Under the pieces are notes generated by a model. The model saw only the letters and a list, made by a program, of their open reading frames with translations. It searched no databases and was not told where the DNA came from. Shown here piece after piece: positions 1 through 10,948 of a stretch of DNA of 64,000 bases. The DNA is from Cristatella mucedo (Eukaryota > Bryozoa > Phylactolaemata > Cristatellidae): contig WPIO01000011.1 in NCBI GenBank assembly GCA_009760855.2, forward strand, positions 1,273,501 to 1,337,500. The letters run 5' to 3'. Numbering within the stretch: position 1 is the first letter of the stretch; each line of letters begins with the position of its first letter. Both the position numbers and the translations under genes were made by a program.

Positions 1-34
1 TCTCATTTCTTCTTTTTAATGTTTGAAACGTGCT

Positions 35-115
35 CTATGTAGCTCAGCAGATTGAGATGAGTAAGTGGGACAGGGCCTTGGCTAGGTTCGAAGCGCATCC
101 GTCTGACCTTGCCCG
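35..115 (+). repeat. Degraded tRNA-like sequence
   Basis: TAGCTCAGCAG resembles a tRNA A box and GGTTCGAAGC a B box, about 45 bases apart. The arms do not fold as a full cloverleaf, so this is probably an old SINE head. Confidence 0.25.
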
Positions 116-1247
116 CCGCGTGACCTTGCCTACGCATCTGTCCGACCTTGCCCACGCATCTGTCGGTCGTGCGGCTGTCGACTGTTCATCTGGCAGACTC
201 TTGAGTTGTAGGAATCCGCAAGGATCCGATCTCAGCCCTTCGTTACTTGTTTGTCTCCATCTAAACGCGGAAGCTCTCGATCAGTTATTCAGACCGCGGA
301 TTCAGAGCTGCACCGAAACTACGCCGAAGATGCACGGCGGCAGCACTTATAATCCGAGCGCTCGCCACGCGCTCTGCGGCCATTGAGCCCCTGCTGTGCT
401 CCCAGCATGCACAGGAAGTAGCTTAGTCAGGCACCTTGCCTGCGCAGCAGCAGCAGCAGCAGCAACGCTAACTCGGAGCTGCTCGGAGCTGCTTCGGCTG
501 CTAGGTCGTTTAGAGGATGCATAAAATTCCCAATAATTATAAATTAAATAAATAATAAATATTCCCAATAAAAATTCCTGCGGATTCTAAGTAACATTCA
601 TTGTCTCGCCAGCCAGCGCCCGGCGGCCAAGGCTGAGCTCGATCGCAAATTGCTGACCGGGTATTAAAGCAGCGCCGGTCTCCTCGTAAAAGCCAACCTG
701 ATAATGAAATAGCCATCCTTTCTCCTCACGGCCGTGGCAGCCAGCCAGCAGCCTTCTTTCTCTCGATTGCTCACGTGACACGTAAGCGACAGGTGTCGAC
801 GCTCCGCGGAAACTCACTTAGCTGCAGATTAAAGCAGCAATTCTTCAAGCTAATGCGTTGCAGGAAATCCAAAGCTCTAGGGGCTCGTAAAGTGGGCTGA
901 TTCTGCGGATCCATTTAAGCTGACTATTAGGCACCTGCGCAAAGCCGCCTCATTCGCCGCGGTGAGAGCGGTGAGAGCTCGGTACAACGACCGCGCTCCG
1001 TCCGTCGGGGCCGGCGCCGCGCCTGCTGGCAGGAGATAAGCGCGAATGGCTGCCCTGGTTCCGCTCTGGCTCGCGTCGCCGCGCGCATCTTGCTGAGAAA
1101 GAGCCGGAAAAAGAGTCGGAAAGTGGCGCTCGCCGGTCAGCTGACAGGTGCGATACATCGGCGTGCTGGTTTTCTGTACGGAGAATCGTTGTACGTTGCA
1201 CTTCTTAGTGCATTTGCCTAGGCGCAAATGCTATTGCTGCTCATGCA
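116..1247. other. No gene seen
   Basis: Unique sequence with a short CAG run near 447-464 and an AT-rich patch at 530-575. Open frames are short and overlap on both strands. Confidence 0.5.
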
Positions 1248-1405
1248 TGTGCTCGCCAAGCTGGTCTGGTCCAGCGGTTAAGGTGCTCGCCCCGACCAAG
1301 GTCTCGCTGAGGTCGTGGGCTCGAGCCCCGCGGCGTACGTGCGAAGCGCCTGACGGGAAAAAATTAAGTTCTCTCGGGCGCTATACAAATGAATTATATT
1401 TGTTT
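1248..1405 (+). mobile_element. SINE family A copy
   Basis: tRNA-like head (CCAGCGGTTAAGGTGCTCGC with B box GGGCTCGAGCCCC), then a tail GCGCCTGACGGG...AAGTTCTCTCGGGCGCTATACAAATGAA like the 3' end of family-1 LINEs. Most complete of the A copies. Confidence 0.7.
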
Positions 1406-2447
1406 AAACTGAATTGTGGTCAGGCACTATTCTCACTGTCGGAGGTTAGGAGTTTAAGGGCGTTGGGTTTCACGACCGAGAACAAGACCACGAGGATTCA
1501 AATACGTGAGAATGGAAGAGAAGTAGAGAAAGACACAGTAGTTCTGGCGGTATGTAGCCAGCCTGTGCTTGGCACAGGTAGCCAGCCTGCTTGAGCAACT
1601 CAGCATTCAAGGAGCTGCTTAGATTGGAAACGAGGCAGCTGACCTCGCTACCAAGGCAATCGAGAAGCTGGGACAGTACAGCAGATTTTCCTGAGGACGG
1701 CACGACTATTGACGCGGCTGGGCCTTGCCACCGCAGTTGAAAGTGTCTGGCGATCTCAACTTCGTGCCGCTAGCTCGCTATCTTTCTCTTCGTCGCGTGC
1801 TCTCGGCGCTGAGTCGGATTGTGTTCTGATCGCACGAGCTACGGCAGAGTCGGGAACCGTTTTGGGTGTGGCTCTACGTGCAGAGTCGGATAGTGATCAG
1901 CCGACCTTTGTTCCGCTCACGTTCCGCTCTATTTTCGCGAAATAATTAGCAGCTGTCTGAGTAGTTTGGTAAGAGACGCGAAGAAACGCCCGAGTCTGCG
2001 TGGGGCGCAGCGTTGGGCTGTAGCGGCTCCCACGTTCGGACAGAACGATAGCGAAAACGCAGCGCTCCTGACGGCGATAGTGCACTCCAGCCTACTCGCG
2101 GCAAACATCGGCGAAGCTCTTGGAGTCGCCTTGGAATCGCGGCTTGCGACTTGTGGGGCTGCGGCATCGTCCATCCACTCAGGTATGCTGACAGTTAGCG
2201 GAACGCGCGAACGGCTAAGAGCGAACGCCCACACAGCGCATCTATGTCAGCGAGTACGCATACAGCGAGTCCTCAGAGAAGTCTGCTCGACTGCGACGGA
2301 GAGAGCTGCATCCTGGCATCCAGGGTCAGCCATATTGGCGCTCGAAGACGACTCCGCTGCAGTTGACCCTCGGAGCTGGAGCCTCTCAGCTGCCTGAGCC
2401 AAGATCTAGAGCTGCCTGCAACTGCTGCCCGGCTCATTGTCGGCGTC
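1406..2447. other. No gene seen
   Basis: Several overlapping open frames on both strands, none with a recognisable domain. The sequence repeats CTCGGCGCTGAGTCGGAT/GTGCAGAGTCGGATAG-type phrases near 1800-1890. Confidence 0.4.
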
Positions 2448-2665
2448 GGCTGACCACTGTGCATGCTGCCACACTGACCATACTTGCATGCAGACCCTGT
2501 GCATGTCACCTCTAACCATGTTATGCTTGTTGTCATTTGAGCATGCTACCACTAACCATCTGATTGCACATTCTTTGCAGCAAATTTAAAAAGTGCCTAG
2601 AAAGATACTGAGGTCTCTTGGGGCGCTATGACAAATGAACTATTATTATTTTTATCATTACAGCG
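2448..2665 (+). mobile_element. Family-1 LINE 3' tail
   Basis: Contains GACCCTGTGCATGTCACCTC, AAGTGCCTAGAAAGATACTG and GGGCGCTATGACAAATG, ending in an ATT run. It matches other family-1 ends in this window. Confidence 0.7.
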
Positions 2666-5461
2666 GACGGAACGTCACACGAGATCGGCTTTTATGTCGT
2701 TTAGCCAACGATTGTCGCATAGCCGGTTCCCGGCCGCTGTCATCGTGGAACCGCAAATAAGTGCAATGCATATCCCGGCAGTGACAATTTGGCTCATCAC
2801 CTAGAGGCACCGCGGCCGTCTCTGCACTCTGCATATCTCTTCCGCTCTTTGGGGCGGCTCTCGCTTCGGCTACCGCCACGTACCGCTACCACCGGAGGCG
2901 GAAACAATCAGAAACCCTATGCCTACCCAGGAGGCGACCCTGCTTGTATTCGCGAGCCAGGAAATAGGGGAACACTCAGGCCGCTGACCGAGGGCGCTCG
3001 TGCGCACGTTTCCGCCGTCCGCCGTCCGCCTCTCGAACCTTCTCTCCGGCGTCCGACTTCGGACTTCCGGCCGCTGCCGCTTCGCAGCGCGCGAGTGCCT
3101 TCCCCACTCCCTGCGCGGCAAGGGCTCTCTCTATAAAGCCGAGCCTAGTTCTCCTACTGGCTGACTCACTTTGGCTTCCGGCCGACTCGCGGCCGATCTC
3201 TGGCGCAGCCGACTCGCCGGCCGACCACGCCCAGCTGCGGACGCCTCGCCCTCGCCCTGGTCTATTGTCCCATTAGCCGAAGCCAAAGCGCACCGGGGGG
3301 GGGGGGCACCCTGCTACCAGGGATCGCGCTCGGGGCTCGAGGTCTCGGGGCGTCGCTGCGACGGCCTTGGCGACGCGGCCTCGATTTCGCCACTCCTCGC
3401 TTCCTGGGCTGTCGCTAGGGCCGCGGCGACTCGTGGCGGCGCGCTGCTCGGCGTTCATGGCTGACGCACGCGACCCGTCGATCGGAGGCAGCAGCAGCAC
3501 CATCAGCAGCCGCCCGCGCGGCGCTGAAGGACGAAAGGAACGCAGCAAGGCGCAGCACGACGCCGGCTTGGCTGAAGCGCAACGCCGGCGTCGGGGGCAA
3601 ACGTTCGGCTGCACACCGCCGGGCAGGCCGGCTTCGCGAGCATGGCGGGCGGTGGCGCGCGCTCGCGCACGCGCGAGCGAGAGAGAAGAGAGCCACTGAG
3701 CCGCGGCCCTGCTTCCTGGAGTCCCTCGCTCTCGATATAGCCGTCTCTACAGCGCGAACCGCACTCAAAACAAATTCGCCTACGCCAGACGGGCCCTCTC
3801 AGCGGGCGAAAATGAAGGGTGAATCTTTATTAGCCGGCTCGCCGCAGCTGCCGCGGCGCTCACCTGCTGGCGCTCTCCTCCTCGTCGTCGCCGCCGCCGC
3901 CGCCGCGATGCGTCAGCGCGTTACCGCGACGGAAGGCAGGCGGGGAAACGCCGCGAGCGCCACGCCCAATGGCTGGAGATCGCGCGTCTCGCGGCGGCGG
4001 CGGCGGCGCGCGCGTGTCGCGGAGCCGTCAAGGCCCGCGACGCGGAAACGGCGGCTGCGTCGGAAGCGAGGCTCGACTCCGAAGCTCGTCGCGCGACTGT
4101 CCGAGCTGAGGCTGCCCGACGGCCTTAGTCGAGGTCGCGGCAGATTTTTCCGGCCCGGCGGCAACGGGCGGCGCGACCGAAGAGCGAGAGGATCGGCGCA
4201 CGAAAAACGCCGGCGTGCCCGCCCCGGCGGAGGCGGCGGTGCGGCCGAGCGGCTCCACCGGGCGCTGGCTGAGAGACGCGTGACTCGAGACGACCGCCGC
4301 CGCCGCCGCCGCCGCCGCGCAGCGACGTTGCGGTGGCGCGCGGCGCTGGGTTAGGAAAATAAGCTTTCCGCAAATCAGCCGACGCCTGAATGCGATGAAT
4401 GGTGAGAACGGTGCGCGAAGCGGCAGGTTGTGTCCAATATTGTTACAGTTAAAAGCGTTCGCAAACCGCTCGCCCGCTATGCGCAGCGCGAGAGAGGCGG
4501 GCGGACGCGGCCGATTGTTCGCGCGGCCGAGCGATCCATTGTTCGAGCCGGTTGGCCTCAGTAAAAACAAGCGCGGAGCGTGGCTGTCCCATCCGCAGCG
4601 CTCGCGCGCGCGCGCGCGCGCGCAACCCGTCGCGGCGGCCTCTCGATAAATCGGTGCCGCGCAAGTGCCGTCGCGCGAGACGGGCGGCGGCGGCGGCCGC
4701 CGCGCGCGGTGCGGTCTGGCGAGTTAAATTAGCAGACGCCTAAATTAAGGATCGCCTTTGAACGGCCACATCCGATAGCCCAGGCGGGGTTCTAGCGACG
4801 TTTAACGAATGGATCAATTGCGCAGTTGGCGGCGCTTACAATGCGCCAGCGCCCGCTGACCGATGCGGCGACGGCGGCGGCGGGGTCGGGGAAGGGGGCG
4901 GTGGCGGCCGCCGCGGCGTCGGCCGCCGCGGCGTCGGAAGGTGCGACCGCGCGCTTCTGCTAGCCGGACGCGCAGCGGCGGCGGCGGGCGCACGGAGGAG
5001 TCGAGGCGGAGCGCCCGCCCGCGGTTCCTCGGTTCCAGCAGCCGCCACCCTCGCTCTCCCTCTTTACACGCCCAGCGGCCGAGCCGGTCTGCACCGGAAG
5101 CCGCCTGCCGTCGGTTTTTCCTCCATCGCCTGCCGTCGAGCGCGGTAGAGCTTCCGCTTCGGCTCGAGGCCGCGGCGGCGGCCGCCCTGCCCCCCTCCCC
5201 GCCGCCGCGCCCAATCGCGCCTCCGAGCTAGCGGGCTGCGCGGATGGGTGGATGGGGGTTCGGGTGCGTCGGCTGGAGGGCGAGCCGCCGGCGGTCGGCA
5301 TCTGCCATTCATCAGTCGATCCTGATTGGCTGCCGTGCCGGCGCCGCGACGAAGCCGCCCGCATATTACCGCTTGCGTCCGCCGCTGCGCGGTCATACGA
5401 GTTCGCGTCGAGCTGCGCGCTGCCTCCGCTCAGCACGCTTCTCTCAGGCAACGTGGACGAG
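2666..5461 (+). promoter_or_regulatory. CpG-rich block upstream of the fibrinogen-domain gene
   Basis: Very GC- and CpG-rich DNA with (CGC)n and alternating CG runs (4601-4621) and poly-G at about 3296. It contains no recognisable protein. Open frames such as 3812-4354 are Arg/Ala-rich by composition. It probably includes the promoter and 5' UTR, because the start codon lies at its right end. A TATAAAG at 3132-3138 is the only clear TATA-like box, but it is 2.3 kb upstream of the ATG and would need an intron in the 5' UTR. Confidence 0.4.
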
Positions 5462-5996
5462 ATGAGGTCGGCGCCGCAGCTGCTACTACTGGCCCTGAGC
5501 GCTCTGGCCGTGCGCGCCGGCCCCGAGGCGGCGGCGGCGGCGGCAGCGGCGGCAGCGGCGGCAGCGGCGGCAGCGGCGGCAGCGAATGGCGGACCGAACG
5601 GTCCGCTAGAGCGGCTCGGCGGCGGCGACGGTGACCTGCCGCAGCAGCTGCAACTGCTGCAGGCGCGTCCTCAGAGAGCGGTGCGCCGCGGCAGCAGCGA
5701 CAGGTGCCGCGAAGCGGTCCAGCGCGAGATGAGGAAGTACCAGGACACCGTCCGACGCCTGACCGACAAGATAGGCGCACTCGAGAGAGACCTGCGAGAC
5801 ATTTTCGAGGACAAGAGGCGTCAGGAGGTCGTCATTGGCGAGCTGCGCCACAACATCTCGTCGCACGCGCGACGCGTGAAGATCGTCATGGACGAACTGA
5901 ACGCCACGAGAGCTAGCGGCGGCAGCCGCCTCCGTCTCGTCGTGCCCCTCGCGACGACGGCGGCGGCGGCCGCGGCTTCGAGCGGCCACCCGAACG
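5462..5996 (+). CDS. Fibrinogen-domain gene, exon 1: signal peptide, polyAla, coiled coil
   Basis: The ATG at 5462 is chosen because a hydrophobic signal peptide follows at once. The same frame is open upstream to 5252 but lacks a leader there. The donor is ACG|GTAGGC, with GT at 5997, leaving one base of a codon. That base joins exon 2 to give GAC, the Asp of the DC that opens the fibrinogen domain. This join in the right frame is the main support for the donor. The frame also stays open to 6238, so an unspliced read-through would give an Arg-rich tail unlike the family. Confidence 0.8.
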
Positions 5997-8354
5997 GTAG
6001 GCTGCGGCGGCGCTCTCGTCGGAACGCTCGCTCCTTCATTCCTGTAGCCCCTCGAACCCTTGAGCCCCGTACTGCGTCTACTCCGGAAGCGCGTGCGCGG
6101 CGGCGAAACGCTCCCGAGCGGCCGCTCGGCGGAGCCGCGCGTCGTCCACGGCAGCAGCTGCCGGCCCACTGGCCTCCGCCGCACGGATTGCGCGGTGACG
6201 TCCACACCCGCCACGTTGCCTCTACGGCGGCAGCTTAGCGACTTGAAAGACATCTTAAATTAGCGGCCCGCCGCTATTTTAGGCGCTCCTCAGCTGCGGC
6301 GACGGTGCGCCTGCCCGACTCGCGTTCGCTTCCACCTCGGCGGCGGATGCGCTCCGATAGCGCGCCGCCGCACGCGCGCCCTCGCAGGCGATAATTAGCG
6401 CTTCGCGCGCCGTCGCCGGCGTCGATCGGCGGCGCGCGAGGCGGCGAATGGCCGCGGCCTCCAAAAAAGGCCGCCGTCAATCGGTCGACCGTTAGCCCAA
6501 CGAGCGAGCGAGCGGCAGCGACGGCGCATAGACAGACCTTCGCGTCGCGTCGCGCGCTGCACGCCGCCGGGCGGACGCTCGGCCGCGCTCGGCGAATTCC
6601 CCGTCCGACCGACCGAGCGAGCGCGTCGGAATGGACGCCGAGTGAGCCTCGGGCAGAGGCGGCGCAGAGGCGTCCGCCCGAGGATCGTGCGTCGCTTAGC
6701 GGGTGCGCGCGCCGCTGCGCAGCGCCGCAACCCGAGAGCGGCCGTCCGCGCGCGGCCGCCCGGTCGTCTGCGCGGCGCGAACCGCACGTCTGCTCGCAGC
6801 GGCGGTGCTCGGCGCCGCACCCGCAGGGCGCGGGCGCGCCTCCGTCATTTTTCCGCTCGCCTCTCGCGTTTTCGCGCGCGTCGATCGAGAGAGAGAGAGA
6901 GAGAGAGTACTCGAATGCTCTTTGTAATGCAGCCCCGCTCTCCGGCGCTGGAGGCTCCAGCTCGCCACTCGGGTGCCCGCCCTTCTGTTGACGCTCGAGC
7001 CGGCTCGAGCGCGACGGCTTTGCCAACAGGGAGATATGTTTTCGTGGCTTTGTCCGCGGCGGCCCGCTACACGAGTCGCGAGTAAACAAGCCGGCCTTTT
7101 CAAGTTGGCCAGCAGCTGTCGCCGCTGACCCCGAGCGTTCTGTGTTTGCTCGTCGCCTTCTCCCGGTGCTCGCGCGCGGTGTCGTCGCTCTGCCTGCCCC
7201 GCTTTTTTCATCGTGCCGCTCGGCGGCGGCGGCGGCCGCGAACGCCGGGTCCGCTGTCGCACTGTGGCCTTTTTAGCGGCTCGCGCGCGCGCGCGCACCT
7301 CTTTTTCCCGTCTGCTCGGCTCGCAGAGTCGCACTCGCCGCCCGCGTCTCTGTCTCGTCTCTCGCGCCGCGGGCTGCCAATCGCACAGCGGAGCCTCACA
7401 CCCCGACCTCGCGGAAGCAGCGAAAGCCCGAGTGGGCGTGGCCGCTGGGCGGCACTCGGGCTTCCGCTTCCGCTTCTTTCGGGCTTCCGTAGGCAGCCGC
7501 GTAGACGTCGCGCCGCTCGGGCGCTCGCGCGCCGCCGGTTCGCGGCTGCGGCCCGCGAGCCAGCGGCGGACGAACTCGCTCTTCTTGGGCGGCCTTGACA
7601 TTCAAGAGAGGCCTAGACGTCCGCTATTTCCGACCTTCGAAGCTCGGATGCCGAATCGTCCACGTTCTCTGAGGGAGGAGCGAACGCGGCTGGCGCGCGG
7701 GTCTGAGCGAGGCGACTGGCCTCTTGACTAAAGCCCGTATCGAAGCGGGGGGGGGGGCGCGGGAAGGGAGGATGCCTCCACCCCGGCTGCTGCGGCCGCG
7801 GGCCCACCGTAGGGGCGGGGGCGGCGCCGCCTGACGCCAACCGCACGAGGTCGTGAAGCGGCTGCAGCAGTGACTCAATGTGGCTCCTGTCCCCCCCCCC
7901 GGCCGTCGCTTCGCCTCGATGTCGCTCTCTCTCTCGCGAGCACTCGCGCTGAATTAGTCTGGCGAAGGGTCAAACTGGAAACTGCGACGACGCGTTCCAG
8001 ACTGCAGCCGAATGTGCTGCGAAGGTTCCGCGAAGTACCGAGGTGACTACACGATAACGATACAGCCAGACCGCTCGACGCCGGCTTTCAAGGTCCTCTG
8101 CCACGCCGCTCACGATCACGGTGAGTTTCGCCAGGACGCGGTACTCTCCTTCGGGGGGGGGGACGCTGGGCACGCGGCTCACCTCTGCAGCAAGGGCGTG
8201 GGCGGCCGCTTGTTCGCGGCGAGCATCGCACGGCGGCGTCACCGTGCGCGCCGCGTCGCCGTGCGATGCTCGCCGTGAGCTGCGAGAACATGCGAAGAGC
8301 ATTCGCAGCTGCCACGGGCATTTCGCTCACTGTGGGTTAAAACTAGAGCGAGCG

Positions 8355-8436
<82 letters not shown>

Positions 8437-10948
8437 TTGCCTGTTGTCGCGTCCACGAGAAGAACTATGCGATGCGAGAACTATGCAAGAAATAGCGAGA
8501 AGTTGCCACGGCGTCGAGACCGCTTCCGGCAGTAGCGGTCTGCGTCGTCGCAGCGAACAGACATTGGAATGTAGAGTTTCGGTGCGTAACGGACGCGAGA
8601 CTTGCCAAGGGCAAAAGTAAATTTCGGCTAAAATTCAGCCTCGGCCTCGTTTCTATAGCGGCAGCCAAACCCTGGCGGCAGCTTGCTAAGGGATCGCCCG
8701 CGTCAGGACTTGAACCTACGACCGCGAGTCGAGTTCTCGAGTACCTTGACCCCTGGCTTTGACCCGAGTGTCGTCCGAGCGCAGATCCGTTGCTAAGTCG
8801 ACGCGCGACCGCCCGACACTCATTTCCTGCCCGGCTAGCTTCGCTCCGCGTAAAAATGCGTCAACACAATACAAAAATAGCTGATTTAGCAGCCTCATTT
8901 GTATGGCGGCAGAAGGGCCATGGCGGCTATCACCACCGCACGAGTGGGCAATAAAGGATCGCCAACAGCAGGATTCGAATCCACGACCTTGGTCTTGAAG
9001 AGCGAGCATCTTGCCTGCTGGGCTATCACGGCCCTGTGTTGAGTCGTTCATTTGACCTTCACCCAGCCAGCTCGAACTCGCGAGAAGCGTTCTCTAAGCT
9101 GCCGCAGCCTGTAGGCAAGCGATCGCAGCACGCTGCCTCAGCTGCGGGCGAGAGACAGCGCTGGCAGCAGAGCAGCTCCGTCGGCGAGGCAGAAGCAGGG
9201 GGGGGGGGCAGCGAGGCACCGGCTGCATCGGCGCGATTCGGACGCGGACGCTTCGCAGCCGCGTCCGGCGCTGAGTGGGTGGCGGTGGCAGCTCGAGGCC
9301 GCCGCTCACCGGCGGCGCTTCCTGTGCGCTCGCTCGCGGCAGGTTGGATCGTGATCCAGAGAAGGAGCCGCGGGCTGGTCAACTTCAACCGCGGCTGGGA
9401 GGAGTACAAGGCAGGCTTCGGTGAGCTCGACGATGAGTTCTGGCTGGGCAACGAGAAAATCCACCAGATTACCTCTCAAGGTGAGCCGCCGCCGGCGGCT
9501 CTCTCGCGCTCGCGATCGTGCTAGGCAGCATCCGGCGGGCCGCCCCGCCATCTTGCAGGCCTCGGCCTCCTCGCGACCGTCGCTCGATGGCGGCCGCGGC
9601 GGATTCGGCTGCGTCGGCGTCGGCCAAAGACTAAGAAAGCGCTAGTCGAACCGCGCTAGCTAGCGGCTCGCCTCGCCTCGCCTCGCAGCCGCCCCATCGC
9701 CGCGACAGCAACGGCCCGACGCTCTCCGCCGCCGCACGCTGAGCGCCGCCGCTGCAAGGGACGCGTGGCCGCTAGCGGTGCAGACGAGGCGAAGTTCGCG
9801 AGCGAAACGCGAGGCGCCGCCGACGACGAGTAGTCGCCTCGCGCGGCGACTATCCGAAGCAGCCAGCTGCTAATCGCTCCGGCCGCCGCTGGAGGGGATC
9901 GATGGACGGACGGTTCATTAGGCGGCTGCTCGGCGCGGCTGCGGGAGTGCAATAAACCGGCGGGCTTCGGACGCGCGGCTACCGCTTTCGCGGCTACTTC
10001 CCCACCGCAGCGCTCGTCCAGAGCAGCAGGAGCACGGCGGCGGCGCCGTCGGCATCGGCGTCGGTCGGTTTAGGGGCGAGCGTCAGCCGTGCGAGACGCG
10101 CCCTCGTAGGCCAGCTCCGCTGCGCCTTCGAAAAGAGAAGGGTTGGGCGGCGGCGGCAGTTTTTAGCGGCAGCGCGTTCGGCCCGCAGCTCAGACCGTCG
10201 CCTTCGGCAGCAGAAGAGAACTGACCGACCGACCGACCTTTTGGAGCGGCCTCGCGAGCCCGCGCGCGCTGGCTCGCAGCTGCTGCGCGTGCTCGCAGCC
10301 GCCGCAGCCGCCGCCGCCGCTGCAAAAGCTGCAGATCACGTGCCAGACGGCCGCGAGCGAGCGACTCGGCGGCGCGCGGCCTTGAGCAGCGCGGCCTTGA
10401 GCCAGCGATCGTCGATCGTCGGCCGCGAAACGCCGCCGCCTTCCGACTGTGCGCGCCCCCTAGGCAACTACATGGTGCGCTTCGACATGGAAGACCTCGC
10501 CGGCAGCGCGTTCTGGGCCGAGTACGGCAGCTTCCGGGTCGACGGCGAGGCGCAGCAGTACCGCGCGCACGTCGGCGGCGGCTACCGCGGTGACGCCGGC
10601 GACTCGCTGCTGGCTCACCCGTCGAGCGTCGACGGCGCGCGCTTCTCGACCTTCGACCGCGACAACGACGCCACGTTCTTCCAGAACTGCGCCGACGTCT
10701 TCATGGGCGGCTGGTGGTACAACGAGTGCCGCTCGCACATCAACGGCGAGTACGCGCCCAAGGAGCTGCAGAACAGCGTCTTCATGACGCACGGCGTCGT
10801 GTGGAGCGCGCCGCAGCAGCGCCGCCCGCTCCAGTCCGTCGTCGTCATGGTCCGACGACGTGCGGTGGACGAGCCGTCCGCCGAGCGCACCGCGACGGCG
10901 ACGCTCAGAAAGGCGGCGGCGGCGCGTGCGCCAGGCGGCCGCCGCTGA
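5462..10948 (+). CDS. Secreted coiled-coil fibrinogen-related domain protein, four exons
   Basis: Joining 5462-5996, 8001-8120, 9343-9480 and 10464-10948 gives one open frame of 425 residues. All three introns are GT/AG and phase 1. Residues 1-20 form a signal peptide (basic start, LLLLALSALAV core). Residues 23-41 are 19 alanines. Residues 80-150 are charged and heptad-like, probably a coiled coil for oligomerisation, with possible N-glycosylation at N131 and N147. A fibrinogen-related domain begins at DC (179-180) and runs to about 397. It shows GWIVIQRR (219-226), DDEFWLG, the calcium-site motif DRDND (329-333), and the cysteine pair C340/C353 around GGWWYNEC. The family (ficolins, angiopoietin-like proteins, tachylectin-like lectins) acts outside the cell in glycan recognition, innate immunity or signalling. 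The actual ligand is unknown. The 28-residue tail after the domain is Arg/Ala-rich. The gene sits alone between repeats, so context adds nothing about its role. Confidence 0.85.
5997..8000 (+). other. Intron 1 of the fibrinogen-domain gene
   Basis: About 2.0 kb of very GC-rich sequence rich in CG steps, with a short (GA)n run near 6889 and poly-G near 7749. Long Arg-rich open frames on both strands here (for example minus 6274-7601) are by-products of GC bias, not genes. Confidence 0.7.
8001..8120 (+). CDS. Fibrinogen-domain gene, exon 2: start of the domain
   Basis: This exon of 120 bases encodes DCSRMCCEG through YTITIQPDRSTPAFKVLCHA, matching the usual opening of fibrinogen-related domains (DC, then YTI.P, then FKV.C). 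Two extra cysteines (C184, C185) follow the first one, which is unusual. The acceptor is TTCCAG at 7995-8000 with a poor pyrimidine tract. The donor CACG|GTGAGT at 8121 is strong. The exon is symmetric phase 1-1. Confidence 0.82.
8217..8275. repeat. 19-base perfect inverted repeat in intron 2
   Basis: Arms 8217-8235 and 8257-8275, 21-base loop. The arm reads CGGCGAGCATCGCACGGCG and its exact reverse complement. Confidence 0.85.
8358..8432. repeat. (GA)n microsatellite in intron 2
   Basis: About 75 bases of almost pure GA. Confidence 0.95.
8635..8755 (-). mobile_element. SINE family B, diverged, reversed
   Basis: Reverse complement shows a B box like GGTTCAAGTCC, then GGGCGATCCC and the CCGCTATAGAAACGAGG tail. 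Confidence 0.55.
8873..9035 (-). mobile_element. SINE family B, reversed
   Basis: Reverse complement shows the B box GGATTCGAATCC-like core, GCGATCCTTTATTGCCCAC and the tail GCCATACAAATGAGGCTGC. Confidence 0.7.
9343..9480 (+). CDS. Fibrinogen-domain gene, exon 3
   Basis: This exon of 138 bases encodes the strongly conserved stretch WIVIQRRSRGLVNFNRGWEE, then YKAGFGELDDEFWLGNEKIH, then QITSQ. The acceptor is GCGGCAG|GT at 9342/9343 and the donor CAAG|GTGAGC at 9481. Both phases are 1. This is the most recognisable part of the domain. Confidence 0.88.
9481..10463 (+). other. Intron 3 of the fibrinogen-domain gene
   Basis: About 1.0 kb, GC-rich, with CTCGCCTCGCCTCGC-type short repeats near 9670. 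It contains an AATAAA near 9950 that could act as an early polyadenylation site, but it lies inside the intron. No further exon seen. Confidence 0.7.
10464..10948 (+). CDS. Fibrinogen-domain gene, exon 4: calcium site and C-terminus
   Basis: The acceptor is CCCCCTAG|GC at 10463/10464 and the stop codon TGA ends at 10948. The exon carries NYMVRFDMEDL, the calcium-site motif DRDND, and C340/C353 around GGWWYNEC with SHINGEY following. It ends in GVVW and a run that aligns without gaps to the usual final strands, MVRRR standing where many relatives have MKIRP. The usual W-K-G after GVVW/GVNW is absent. The final 28 codons are Ala/Arg-rich and have no family counterpart. Confidence 0.85.

Larger units (their letters stand above)
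8121..9342 (+). other. Intron 2 of the fibrinogen-domain gene
   Basis: About 1.2 kb. It holds an inverted repeat at 8217-8275, a (GA)n run at 8358-8432, two reversed SINE-B copies, and a poly-G run near 9200. Confidence 0.75.

Noticed and set aside
3812-4354. 180-residue frame with a hydrophobic Ala run
   Set aside because: Composition is Arg/Ala only, other frames are equally open, and no splice or family evidence exists.
6274-7601. Long Arg/Ala-rich frames on the minus strand
   Set aside because: They lie in the intron of a gene on the other strand and their content follows GC bias, with no domain.
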